From positions 1-64,000 of the forward strand of contig JAEWYQ010000041.1 in assembly GCA_023395555.1 (NCBI GenBank): a stretch of 64,000 nt of DNA. Direction: 5' to 3'. The first letter of the stretch is position 1. Every line of letters starts with the position of its first letter. Origin of the DNA: Bacillota bacterium (GTDB lineage Bacteria; Bacillota; Clostridia; Lachnospirales; Lachnospiraceae). A model generated the notes under the pieces. The model was not told the origin of the DNA and ran no database searches. It saw only the letters and a program-made list of their open reading frames with translations. Positions 17,437 through 25,101 of the stretch are shown piece by piece. The position numbers and the translations under genes were made by a program.

Positions 17437-17474
17437 GCAGATTAGTTCATGCAGTCCTGGCGCTTCTAATCTGC
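17437..17474 (+). promoter_or_regulatory. Inverted repeat in the leader of yaaR
   Basis: GCAGATTAG (17437-17445) is repeated inverted at 17466-17474 around a 20-nt loop. It is preceded by TATAAT at 17420-17425 without a clear -35. It may be the leader of an internal promoter for the yaaR-holB part of the operon. Function is inferred and weakly supported. Confidence 0.3.
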
Positions 17475-17524
17475 GGATGACAGTGTCAACAGCTATTTAA
17501 TTGCAGTTTCCGGGAGGAAATGAG

Positions 17525-17965
17525 ATGGAGATAAAAGTGAACCAAATGCAGAATATACAGCAAATAGAGCAGAAGGCTCCGGTGCCCGAGGCAGACGGTT
17601 CTTTTAAATATACCCTGGTTTCCCATATCGAAGAACAGCAGCTGAGAGCTGCTTTAAACGGTATGCTGGAGGAAATAACCGCGGAGGGAAAGAAGCTGAC
17701 AAAGCGTATGGACCTGCGGGATATGAAGCGCTATCGGGCGCTGATCAAGGATTTCATGAATGAGATCATTAACCGTTCCCATAAGTTTTCCAGGGAGAAT
17801 TTCCTGGACCGGAAGGGAAGGCACCGGGTATATACCATGATTAAACTGGTGGATCAGAATCTGGATGAGCTGGCGGCGGAGCTGATTAAGGATGAGAAGG
17901 ATCATCTCGCGATTTTGAACAAGATCGATGAAATCCGGGGGTTACTGCTGGATATTCTTACATGA
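17525..17965 (+). CDS. yaaR: YaaR family protein (DUF327)
   Basis: About 146 residues, mostly helical and charged, matching the YaaR/DUF327 family in length and in the conserved core around [17 protein letters not shown] and the C-terminal [14 protein letters not shown]. The biochemical function of the family is not established. The ATG at 17525 follows GGGAGG at good spacing; a TTG 24 nt upstream lacks a ribosome site. The holB start lies 12 nt downstream, as in Bacillus, so the pair is surely co-transcribed. Confidence 0.88.
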   Translation: MEIKVNQMQNIQQIEQKAPVPEADGSFKYTLVSHIEEQQLRAALNGMLEEITAEGKKLTKRMDLRDMKRYRALIKDFMNEIINRSHKFSRENFLDRKGRHRVYTMIKLVDQNLDELAAELIKDEKDHLAILNKIDEIRGLLLDILT

Positions 17966-17977
17966 TCGGAGGTTTTT

Positions 17978-18970
17978 ATGCAAGGGTTTGAACAGATCAT
18001 AGGCCATGAAAGTATCATACAGCATCTTCAGAATGCAATCCGCTCAAGGAAGGTTTCCCATGCCTATATCTTTCACGGAGAGGCAGGAATGGGCAAGAAG
18101 CTGCTTGCCGATGCCTTTGCCTGTGCATTGCAGTGCGAAGAGGGCGGAGCAGCCTGCGGGAGATGCAAGTCCTGTATGCAGGCGGCTTCCGGGAATCACC
18201 CTGACATTATCCGTGTAACCCATGAGAAGGCAAGCATCGGGGTGGATGATATCCGCCTGCAGGTAAACGGGGATATCCAGATAAAGCCCTATAGCAGCCC
18301 CTATAAGATCTATATCATAGAGGATGGGGACAAGCTGACGGAGGCAGCGCAGAACGCACTCTTAAAGACCATGGAGGAGCCGCCGGAATATGCGGTGCTG
18401 CTTCTGCTGGTCAGCAATATTACGGTCCTTCTGCCCACCATTCTGTCAAGATGCGTACAGTTAAATCTTAAGCCGGTGGATAAGGCGGCGATTAAGGAAT
18501 TTCTGATGCTGCGCCACCAGATACCGGATTATAAGGCGGAGATGGCGGCGGCATTTTCCAGCGGCAACGTGGGAAAGGCGATTAAGTATGCCGCCTCCGG
18601 AGATTTTGAAAAAATGAAGGAGGATGTGCTCCATATCCTGAAGTATATAGATGAGATGGAGCTGCATGAGATTATATCGGGATTAAAGGTGCTGACAGCA
18701 AACAAGCCGGTCATTGAGGATTATATTGATCTGATGATGCTGTGGTACAGGGATGTGGTAATGTATAAGGCAACCATGGACCCGGATCTTCTGCTGTACC
18801 GGGAGGAGCGTTCCTTCATCAAGCAGCAGGCTAATGTCCGGAGCTATGATAATATAGATAAGATTATAAATGCAATGGAAAAGGCAAAAATAAGATTAAG
18901 AGCCAATGTCAACTTTGATATTGCCATCGAGCTGATGTTACTTACTATAAAGGAGAACAGTAATGGTTAA
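17978..18970 (+). CDS. holB: DNA polymerase III delta-prime subunit
   Basis: 330-residue clamp-loader subunit. The N-terminus has the AAA+ P-loop (GEAGMGKK), a four-cysteine zinc module (CEEGG ... CGRCKSC) and the ALLKTMEEPP and LSRC motifs of delta-prime/tau proteins. The C-terminal half is the helical collar domain. It loads the beta clamp together with tau and delta. The start has GGAGG at 17968-17972. The stop overlaps the ricT start by 8 nt, indicating translational coupling. Confidence 0.93.
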   Translation: MQGFEQIIGHESIIQHLQNAIRSRKVSHAYIFHGEAGMGKKLLADAFACALQCEEGGAACGRCKSCMQAASGNHPDIIRVTHEKASIGVDDIRLQVNGDIQIKPYSSPYKIYIIEDGDKLTEAAQNALLKTMEEPPEYAVLLLLVSNITVLLPTILSRCVQLNLKPVDKAAIKEFLMLRHQIPDYKAEMAAAFSSGNVGKAIKYAASGDFEKMKEDVLHILKYIDEMELHEIISGLKVLTANKPVIEDYIDLMMLWYRDVVMYKATMDPDLLLYREERSFIKQQANVRSYDNIDKIINAMEKAKIRLRANVNFDIAIELMLLTIKENSNG

Positions 18971-19877
18971 TGTAATTGGAGTGAGATTCCGGAGAGCGGG
19001 AAAAGTATACTTCTTTGATCCTGCCGGTTATCATATAAAACAGGGAGACAATGTAATCGTCGAGACCGCCAGGGGAGTGGAATACGGCGTGGTGGTTCTG
19101 GGCCCCCGGGACGTGGAGGATGAGAAGGTGATCCAGCCGTTAAAGCCGGTGATCCGTCAGGCTACCGACGAGGATATAGCTACAGAAAAACGCAACCGGC
19201 AGAAGGAGAAGGATGCCTTCCAGATCTGCCTGGAGAAGATCAGAAAGCACAGTCTGGAGATGAAGCTCATTGACTGTGAGTATACCTTTGATAACAACAA
19301 GGTGCTGTTTTACTTTACTGCGGATGGACGAATTGATTTCCGGGAGCTGGTGAAGGATCTGGCCAGCGTATTTAAGACCCGGATTGAGCTGAGGCAGATC
19401 GGCGTACGGGATGAGACCAAGATTGTGGGAGGCATCGGAATCTGCGGAAGGCCTCTCTGCTGTCATACCCATTTGTCCGAATTTGCACCGGTTTCCATCA
19501 AGATGGCAAAGGAACAGAATCTGTCCCTGAATCCCACCAAGATATCGGGAGTATGCGGACGGCTCATGTGCTGTCTGAAGAACGAGGAAGAGGCCTATGA
19601 GGAGCTGAACAGCAAGCTGCCGGGAGTGGGGGATTATGTAACCACGAAGGATAATCTCAAGGGTGAGGTTCAGAGTGTCAGTGTGCTTAAGCAGCTGGTG
19701 AAGGTGATTGTAACCCTGGAGAATGACGAGAAGGAAGTACGGGAATACAAGGCGGACGAACTGCGGTTCAAGCAGAGAAAGCGCAGGGAGCGCAATACCT
19801 CTCTGGAGAATGACGAATTAAGAGCATTGGAGCTTTTGGAGAAGAAAGAGGGGAAATCCTTACTGGATGATGAATAG
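18963..19877 (+). CDS. ricT: PSP1-domain protein RicT (YaaT)
   Basis: 304 residues with the PSP1 domain: MVNVIGVRFRRAGKVYFFDP at the start, and the conserved cysteine pairs CGRPLCCHTH and CGRLMCC, which in B. subtilis RicT help bind iron-sulfur clusters in the RicA-RicF-RicT complex. That complex promotes mRNA maturation by RNase Y and affects sporulation and biofilm. It overlaps holB upstream and yabB downstream (11 nt). The acidic/basic C-terminal tail is variable in the family. The assignment is firm by motif and synteny. Confidence 0.93.
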   Translation: MVNVIGVRFRRAGKVYFFDPAGYHIKQGDNVIVETARGVEYGVVVLGPRDVEDEKVIQPLKPVIRQATDEDIATEKRNRQKEKDAFQICLEKIRKHSLEMKLIDCEYTFDNNKVLFYFTADGRIDFRELVKDLASVFKTRIELRQIGVRDETKIVGGIGICGRPLCCHTHLSEFAPVSIKMAKEQNLSLNPTKISGVCGRLMCCLKNEEEAYEELNSKLPGVGDYVTTKDNLKGEVQSVSVLKQLVKVIVTLENDEKEVREYKADELRFKQRKRRERNTSLENDELRALELLEKKEGKSLLDDE

Positions 19878-20619
19878 CAGGGAGGAAGAGTATCTGAAGC
19901 CGGATGAGCGGGCGGATGAGTTGAACAGGAATCATTATAAGATAATTCAAAATACAAAGAAGTTTTGTTTTGGCATGGACGCGGTATTGCTTTCCGGCTT
20001 CGCCAGGGTGATTCCCGGGGAAAGGGTGCTGGATCTGGGCACCGGAACGGGGATCATACCCATCCTGCTGGAGGCGAAGACGGAGGGACAGCATTTTACC
20101 GGCCTGGAGATCCAGGAGGAAAGCGCGGATATGGCGCGCCGGAGCGTTGCCATGAATGGACTGGAAGATAAAATTGATATTATTACCGGGGATATCAAGG
20201 AAGCCTCTGCTTTATTTGGATTGGCTTCCTTCGATGTTGTTACCAGCAACCCGCCCTATATGAATCACGGTCATGGCCTGGTCAACCCCGGCGATGCGAA
20301 AGCCATTGCACGGCATGAGCTTTTGTGTACCCTGGAGGATGTAATCCGGGAGACAGCCAGGCTGCTGAAGCCGGGAGGGCGTTTCTATCTGGTGCACCGT
20401 CCCTTCCGCCTGGCGGAGATTATGAACCGGCTCATGGCTTATAAGCTGGAGCCCAAGAGAATGAAGCTGGTACATCCCTATCTTGACAAGGAGCCGAATA
20501 TGGTGCTTCTGGAGTGTGTCAAGGGGGGGAAATCCATGCTTAAGGTGGAGGCTCCTCTGATCGTTTATCGGGAGCAGGGGGTATACACGGAAGAAATCCA
20601 TACGATCTATGGATATTAA
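19867..20619 (+). CDS. yabB: tRNA1(Val) adenine-N6 methyltransferase family protein (YabB/TrmN6)
   Basis: 250-residue class I SAM-dependent methyltransferase. Motif I is LDLGTGTGIIPILL and the catalytic amino-methylase motif is NPPY (TSNPPYMN). The family modifies A37 of tRNA1(Val). Two adjacent ATG codons (19867, 19870) are possible starts, both overlapping the end of ricT. Position and length agree with YabB in the Firmicutes neighbourhood. Confidence 0.9.
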   Translation: MMNSREEEYLKPDERADELNRNHYKIIQNTKKFCFGMDAVLLSGFARVIPGERVLDLGTGTGIIPILLEAKTEGQHFTGLEIQEESADMARRSVAMNGLEDKIDIITGDIKEASALFGLASFDVVTSNPPYMNHGHGLVNPGDAKAIARHELLCTLEDVIRETARLLKPGGRFYLVHRPFRLAEIMNRLMAYKLEPKRMKLVHPYLDKEPNMVLLECVKGGKSMLKVEAPLIVYREQGVYTEEIHTIYGY

Positions 20620-20692
20620 GGATGGCGCAGCTTGTGCCATCAGAGGATTGACAGGATGAGAGAAGGATTGTTTGTCCAGGAAAGGATCTATT

Positions 20693-21541
20693 ATGTCCGG
20701 TATGTTATACTTATGTGCCACGCCAATCGGGAATCTGGAGGACATTACCTACCGGGTGGTGAAAACACTGCAGGAGGCGGATCTGATTGCGGCGGAGGAC
20801 ACCAGGCACAGCATTAAGCTGCTGAATCATTTTGAGATAAAGACACCTATGACCAGCTATCATGAATTCAATAAGATAGAGAAGGCAAGATATCTGGTGG
20901 AGCAGATGAGGGCGGGTGTGAATATTGCACTGATTACCGATGCGGGAACCCCGGGGATCTCCGATCCGGGGGAAGAGCTGGTGAAGCAGGCTTATGAAGC
21001 GGGGATTGAAGTCACCTCCCTTCCGGGAGCATGTGCCGCGGTAACGGCGCTAACCCTGTCGGGGCTGGCTACCAGAAGATTTTGCTTTGAGGCCTTTCTG
21101 CCCAGTGACAGGAAGGAGCGGCAGAGAGTGCTGAAGGAGCTGGAGAAGGATACGAGGACGCTGATACTCTATGAAGCGCCTCACCGGCTGTCCAAGACCC
21201 TGGAGGAGCTTTTGGGGGTATTGGGGGACCGGAGGATATCCATTATTAAGGAGCTGACAAAGCGGTATGAGAGAGTGCGGCGTACCACTCTTCGGGAAGC
21301 GGTTGCCCAGCTGGAAGCGGAGGAACCGAAGGGAGAGTACGTTCTGGTAATTGAAGGAAGGTCCGGTGAGGAATTGGAAGCGGAGGAGCAGGAGCGGTGG
21401 GGCACTGTTGCTTTGACCGAGCACATGGAGCTCTACACGAAGCAGGGCTTTGATAAGAAGGAGGCAATGAGGGCGGTTGCCAGGGACAGGGGCGTCAGCA
21501 GAAGGGATATCTACCAGATGCTGATGAAGGATGAGACATAA
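20693..21541 (+). CDS. rsmI: 16S rRNA C1402 2'-O-methyltransferase
   Basis: About 282 residues with the tetrapyrrole-methylase fold: LYLCATPIGNLEDITYRVV at the start, AEDTRHS, LITDAGTPGISDPG and LPGACAAVTAL, all diagnostic of RsmI. It methylates the ribose of C1402 in the decoding centre. The ATG at 20693 is preceded by AGGAAAGG; an upstream TTG (20672) is less likely. The Bacillus genes yabA and yazA that usually lie between yaaT/yabB and rsmI are absent here. Confidence 0.94.
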   Translation: MSGMLYLCATPIGNLEDITYRVVKTLQEADLIAAEDTRHSIKLLNHFEIKTPMTSYHEFNKIEKARYLVEQMRAGVNIALITDAGTPGISDPGEELVKQAYEAGIEVTSLPGACAAVTALTLSGLATRRFCFEAFLPSDRKERQRVLKELEKDTRTLILYEAPHRLSKTLEELLGVLGDRRISIIKELTKRYERVRRTTLREAVAQLEAEEPKGEYVLVIEGRSGEELEAEEQERWGTVALTEHMELYTKQGFDKKEAMRAVARDRGVSRRDIYQMLMKDET

Positions 21542-21562
21542 CTGTCTTTTGGAGGTGAAATA

Positions 21563-23104
21563 ATGTCATCAGGGATATTTCGAACAAAAGAGAGAACGGC
21601 GGTTGTTGTAATTCTGGGAATAGCAGCGATTATCTTTGGGTTTATCCTTATCAATCATGAATCAAAAAACAACCGCATTAACGAACGTGCGGTAATGGCG
21701 GAGAACTACCTGAACGCAGGCAGCTATGAGCTTGCCGTGGCGGCATATCAGGAAGCTCTGGCCATGAAGGACAGCGACAGGGAGACTCTGTCCATAGGAT
21801 TGGCGGAGGCTTATGCCGGGATGAAGGACTATGATAAGGCTCTGGAGACACTGCGGGCTGCTTATCAGAAGCTTTCTACCGAAAAGCTGGAAAAGAAGAT
21901 GGAGGAGATCAAGTCGGCCAAGCAGGACTATGACTTTCTTCAATCTATTTCCCGTGCTGATGTTTATTTTTCCAATGGGGAATATGATAAGGCTATCTCT
22001 GTGTATGAGGAGGCCAAGCTGTTAAAGAGCAAGGATGTGACCTCCTATCAGCGCATTGTCCAGGCGTATATTGAGCAGGGCAAATATGACCTCGCCAGGG
22101 AGGAGGTGCTGGAGGGGATAGAGATAACCCAGAGTGAGGAGCTGGAGACCCTTCGGATCACGGTGGACCACTATCTGCTGAAGGAAGACTACGATGTCAT
22201 AATCAGCCAGGCGGAGGAATACATTCTGCAGGAAAATTATGAGGACGGGATGGAAAAATACCGGGAGGCTGCAGAGCTGCTGCCGGACGAGCCTGCGGCT
22301 TACAAGGCATTGGCGGATATCTATATTCAACAAAAGGATTACAACGCCTGTATTCGTCTCTTAAACACTGCCCTGGAGCATACCGGGGATGAGGAGTTGA
22401 AGGAGCTTCTGGATATGGCAAAGGAGCAAAAGGCCGGGGAAGAGGAGCGGGAAAACATACTTTCCGAATTGTGCCAGGCCATGAAAGAACGGAATACGGA
22501 CCGGATCACGGCAGCGATGGAAACGTCGCTGTTCCAAGCGGAGGCTTCGGGAGAAATGCCGGTATTTTTCAATATTGTAGGAGATATCTCCAAAGGAAGC
22601 GGTTTGATCATCTACAGCGGGGAGCAGGTCTACTACGGAGAGATTATGAACGGCGTGAAGAGGGGAACCGGAATGTACTTTATGCTCACCGGAGACCCGG
22701 AAAAACGGGGCTACTATTATTACGAGGGTGAGTGGGGGAATGATCTTCCCAACGGCTCCGGCAGGGTGGCGGAGATGAAGCTTAAGGAAAAGAAGGCCGG
22801 CGAGTTATATAGGGAGGTAACCATTACAGAGGGAATCTTCTATGATGCGCTGGAGGACGGCAGCATGAAGAAGTATTTTTACGAGAATGATGCAGAAACA
22901 GGAAGAATAAAATATCTTGCCCAGAACGGCATCCCCATGGAGAAGAATACCCTTAAGATATCTCCGGCCCCGGCTCCGTCAGGCAAGGCTTACAGTATTG
23001 CGGAGCTGTACCGGGGTGATACCGCAACCGGAGAAGACTATAAGGTGGAGCCGGATACTGTCTGGGGTGTCAGACCCTTCCTGCGGACAAAAAATAAGCG
23101 ATAG
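21563..23104 (+). CDS. Membrane-anchored TPR protein with C-terminal MORN-like repeats
   Basis: 513 residues. An N-terminal membrane anchor (about 15-33, VVVILGIAAIIFGFILI) is followed by six to seven tetratricopeptide repeats (for example NAGSYELAVAAYQEALAMKD). The C-terminal third has MORN-type motifs (YYGEIMNGVKRGTGMYF, YYYEGEWGNDLPNGSGR). Topology predicts a short cytoplasmic tail and an external TPR/MORN region. GGAGGTG precedes the ATG. It sits between rsmI and abrB, where Bacillus has nothing equivalent, and ends in front of a shared terminator. A protein-protein scaffold role is inferred; no specific function is known to me. Confidence 0.75.
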   Translation: MSSGIFRTKERTAVVVILGIAAIIFGFILINHESKNNRINERAVMAENYLNAGSYELAVAAYQEALAMKDSDRETLSIGLAEAYAGMKDYDKALETLRAAYQKLSTEKLEKKMEEIKSAKQDYDFLQSISRADVYFSNGEYDKAISVYEEAKLLKSKDVTSYQRIVQAYIEQGKYDLAREEVLEGIEITQSEELETLRITVDHYLLKEDYDVIISQAEEYILQENYEDGMEKYREAAELLPDEPAAYKALADIYIQQKDYNACIRLLNTALEHTGDEELKELLDMAKEQKAGEEERENILSELCQAMKERNTDRITAAMETSLFQAEASGEMPVFFNIVGDISKGSGLIIYSGEQVYYGEIMNGVKRGTGMYFMLTGDPEKRGYYYYEGEWGNDLPNGSGRVAEMKLKEKKAGELYREVTITEGIFYDALEDGSMKKYFYENDAETGRIKYLAQNGIPMEKNTLKISPAPAPSGKAYSIAELYRGDTATGEDYKVEPDTVWGVRPFLRTKNKR

Positions 23105-23114
23105 CCTGTAATGA

Positions 23115-23148
23115 AAAAGAGCCCGCCGTTCTCACGGCAGGCTCTTTT
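23115..23148. terminator. Bidirectional terminator between TPR gene and abrB
   Basis: A hairpin with arms AAAAGAGCC (23115-23123) and GGCTCTTTT (23140-23148), continued by an inner GCCG/CGGC after one mismatch and closed by a 6-nt loop. It is flanked by A and T runs and lies exactly between two convergent genes. Confidence 0.88.
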
Positions 23149-23158
23149 AATTATGTAA

Positions 23159-23416
23159 CTATTCGATGAGACCTGCAAGCTTTGCAAGTTCTACGATAGT
23201 ATCCTTGGATATTTTCTTTCCCTGATATTCCAGCAGATTGTCCTTGTTGCCGTTAAAAATATCGGTGGGCTCGTACTTCTGAAGAATGATTCTTCCTTCC
23301 TCAACAAAAATCTCCAGTGGATCTCTCTCGCTTACATCCAATGTTCTTCTCAACTCGATGGGAAGAGTAATTCTTCCAAGCTCATCCAGTCTTCTTACAA
23401 TGCCAGTACTTTTCAT
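23159..23416 (-). CDS. abrB: AbrB/SpoVT-family transition-state regulator
   Basis: 85 residues. The N-terminal swapped-hairpin DNA-binding domain is intact (STGIVRRLDELGRITLPIEL), followed by a C-terminal multimerisation segment. The start at 23416 is fixed by a perfect AAGGAGG site; longer upstream frames run into the promoter. In Bacillus abrB also lies beside rsmI on the opposite strand, which supports the name. It is expected to repress post-exponential genes, and spmA/spmB and the peptide loci in this window are plausible but untested targets. Confidence 0.88.
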   Translation of the reverse strand: MKSTGIVRRLDELGRITLPIELRRTLDVSERDPLEIFVEEGRIILQKYEPTDIFNGNKDNLLEYQGKKISKDTIVELAKLAGLIE

Positions 23417-23519
23417 AAATAAACCTCCTTTTTCACTTGTATGGGGAATAATAATAGAATGCTTTACTTCATGCAAGCATACACCTGATAAGCTTACATT
23501 ATTTGTAATGGCATAAATT

Positions 23520-23548
23520 AAGATATCATAGGATTTTTTTGATGTCAA
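23520..23548 (-). promoter_or_regulatory. Sigma-A-type promoter for abrB
   Basis: On the minus strand TTGACA (23548-23543) is followed after 17 nt by TATCTT (23525-23520). It would give a leader of roughly 95 nt before the abrB start. A second TTGACA lies just upstream. Confidence 0.6.
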
Positions 23549-23700
23549 CTAAAATAATTGTCAAAACATAGCACAATTTAAACAATAAATGTAAAAGAGA
23601 ACTAAAAAGTACTAAAAACACAAAAAAACTGCAGGAATTTATGCTGATAAGTGGAATATAGTTATATTGACAAACCAAAAAACGGAAAACGGTGAGGAGA

Positions 23701-24288
23701 ATGCTAAACTACCTTTGGGGAATTATGATTGTGTTAGGGGTAACCATCGGGGTGCTAAGGGGGGAGATCGGTGAGGTCAGCAAAGCCGCGATTAACTCCT
23801 CCAAGGAAGCGGTAACACTCTGTATTACCATGCTCGGAATCATGGCTATGTGGACCGGTGTTATGCAAATTGCAAAAAAAAGCGGGTTGGTGGCTTCCTT
23901 TACCAAAGCCCTGCGTCCTCTGCTCCGGTTTCTGTATCCCAGTATCCCAAGGGAGCATGTGGTAAATGAATATATTGCCTCCAACATGATTGCCAATATT
24001 CTGGGTCTGGGCTGGGCAGCCACGCCTATGGGACTAATGGCGATGCAGGAGCTGAAGAAGCTGAACCGGAATTCGGAGGTGGCCAGCTGTGATATGTGCA
24101 CCCTCCTCATTATTAATATATCTTCCCTGCAGCTAATCCCGGTGAATGTAATTGCCTACCGCAGCCAGTACGGATCTGTGAATCCTGCCGAAATTCTGGG
24201 CGCCGGGCTGGCGGCGACAATCTGTTCTACCTGTGTCGGCGTTCTCTTTTCCATTGCGGCAAGGAGGCTGTGCAGCCGCAGAAAATAG
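23701..24288 (+). CDS. spmA: Spore maturation protein A
   Basis: About 195 residues with four to five membrane segments and the nucleoside-recognition (Gate) domain pattern typical of SpmA (MIANILGLGWAATPMGLMAMQEL). SpmA and SpmB act together in spore core dehydration and heat resistance in Bacillus and Clostridium. The GTG at 23692 or the ATG at 23701 may start it; I prefer the ATG because family members begin right at this hydrophobic segment. The spmB start lies 18 nt downstream. Confidence 0.9.
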   Translation: MLNYLWGIMIVLGVTIGVLRGEIGEVSKAAINSSKEAVTLCITMLGIMAMWTGVMQIAKKSGLVASFTKALRPLLRFLYPSIPREHVVNEYIASNMIANILGLGWAATPMGLMAMQELKKLNRNSEVASCDMCTLLIINISSLQLIPVNVIAYRSQYGSVNPAEILGAGLAATICSTCVGVLFSIAARRLCSRRK

Positions 24289-24306
24289 AAGAAAGGCAGG
24301 GTAATT

Positions 24307-24834
24307 ATGAGGTTTTTGATTTATTTGTCGGATTATATCATCCCATTTATTCTATTTTATATCATAGGCTTCGGTCTTCTTATGAGGACCAATATTTTTG
24401 ATGAATTCATTCAGGGGGCCAAGGACGGCTTTAAAGTCGTATTTGACATTTTACCCACTCTCATCGGTTTGATGGTCGCTATTGGGATTTTACGCGCTTC
24501 TGGAACCCTTACAATCCTATCCGGCATCTTAAAGCCGCTGACCGATCTGCTGCACTTTCCCTCCCAGCTGGTTCCGGTGGCAATGATCAAGATGTTCTCC
24601 TCCTCGGCGGCCACCAGTCTGGTGCTGGATATCTTCAAGGAGTACGGGCCGGATTCCTATCTGGGGAGGCTGGTATCCGTTATGATGAGCAGCACGGAGA
24701 CCATCTTCTACACCATGGCGGTATACTTTATGGCAGCAGGGGTGAAGAAGACGCGCTACACCCTCCTGGGATGCCTGCTGACCACGCTGACAGGAATTAT
24801 CGCCAGTGTAATAATGACCAACCTGGTATTCTAG
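24307..24834 (+). CDS. spmB: Spore maturation protein B
   Basis: 175 residues, several membrane helices, with the SpmB signature IKMFSSSAATSLVLDIFKEYGPDSYLGRLVSVMMSSTETIFYTMAVYF. It is the partner of SpmA in the same operon. The pair shows the host makes endospores. No obvious terminator follows; the next 267 nt to the DUF2264 gene hold a 9-bp inverted repeat (AACATTTCT and its complement, about 24979-25023) and nothing else I can name. Confidence 0.92.
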   Translation: MRFLIYLSDYIIPFILFYIIGFGLLMRTNIFDEFIQGAKDGFKVVFDILPTLIGLMVAIGILRASGTLTILSGILKPLTDLLHFPSQLVPVAMIKMFSSSAATSLVLDIFKEYGPDSYLGRLVSVMMSSTETIFYTMAVYFMAAGVKKTRYTLLGCLLTTLTGIIASVIMTNLVF

Positions 24835-25101
24835 GGATTGCCCCCCTCAGAACAGGGACAGGTCTCTGTTTGCTGTCGGCAGCGTCGATTATGGTTTTGT
24901 AATGAATTTACTGTAACACATAGTTTTTCCTGCTGCAAGCTATTGTTTCTGATCGTAATACAGAATCTAAATCAGCAGCAACATTTCTGAGACAATATTC
25001 ATGGAATTACCCGGAGAAATGTTGTATCATATGAGATATAAAATCATGACAGGGCCGGCTGTCCATACCGGCTGCAGCAGGAAGGGAGCAAGGTTAAAGA
25101 G

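Noticed and set aside
24979..25023. AACATTTCT inverted repeat as an operator for the DUF2264 gene
   Set aside because: Only nine bases with a long loop and no promoter-like boxes in proper relation.
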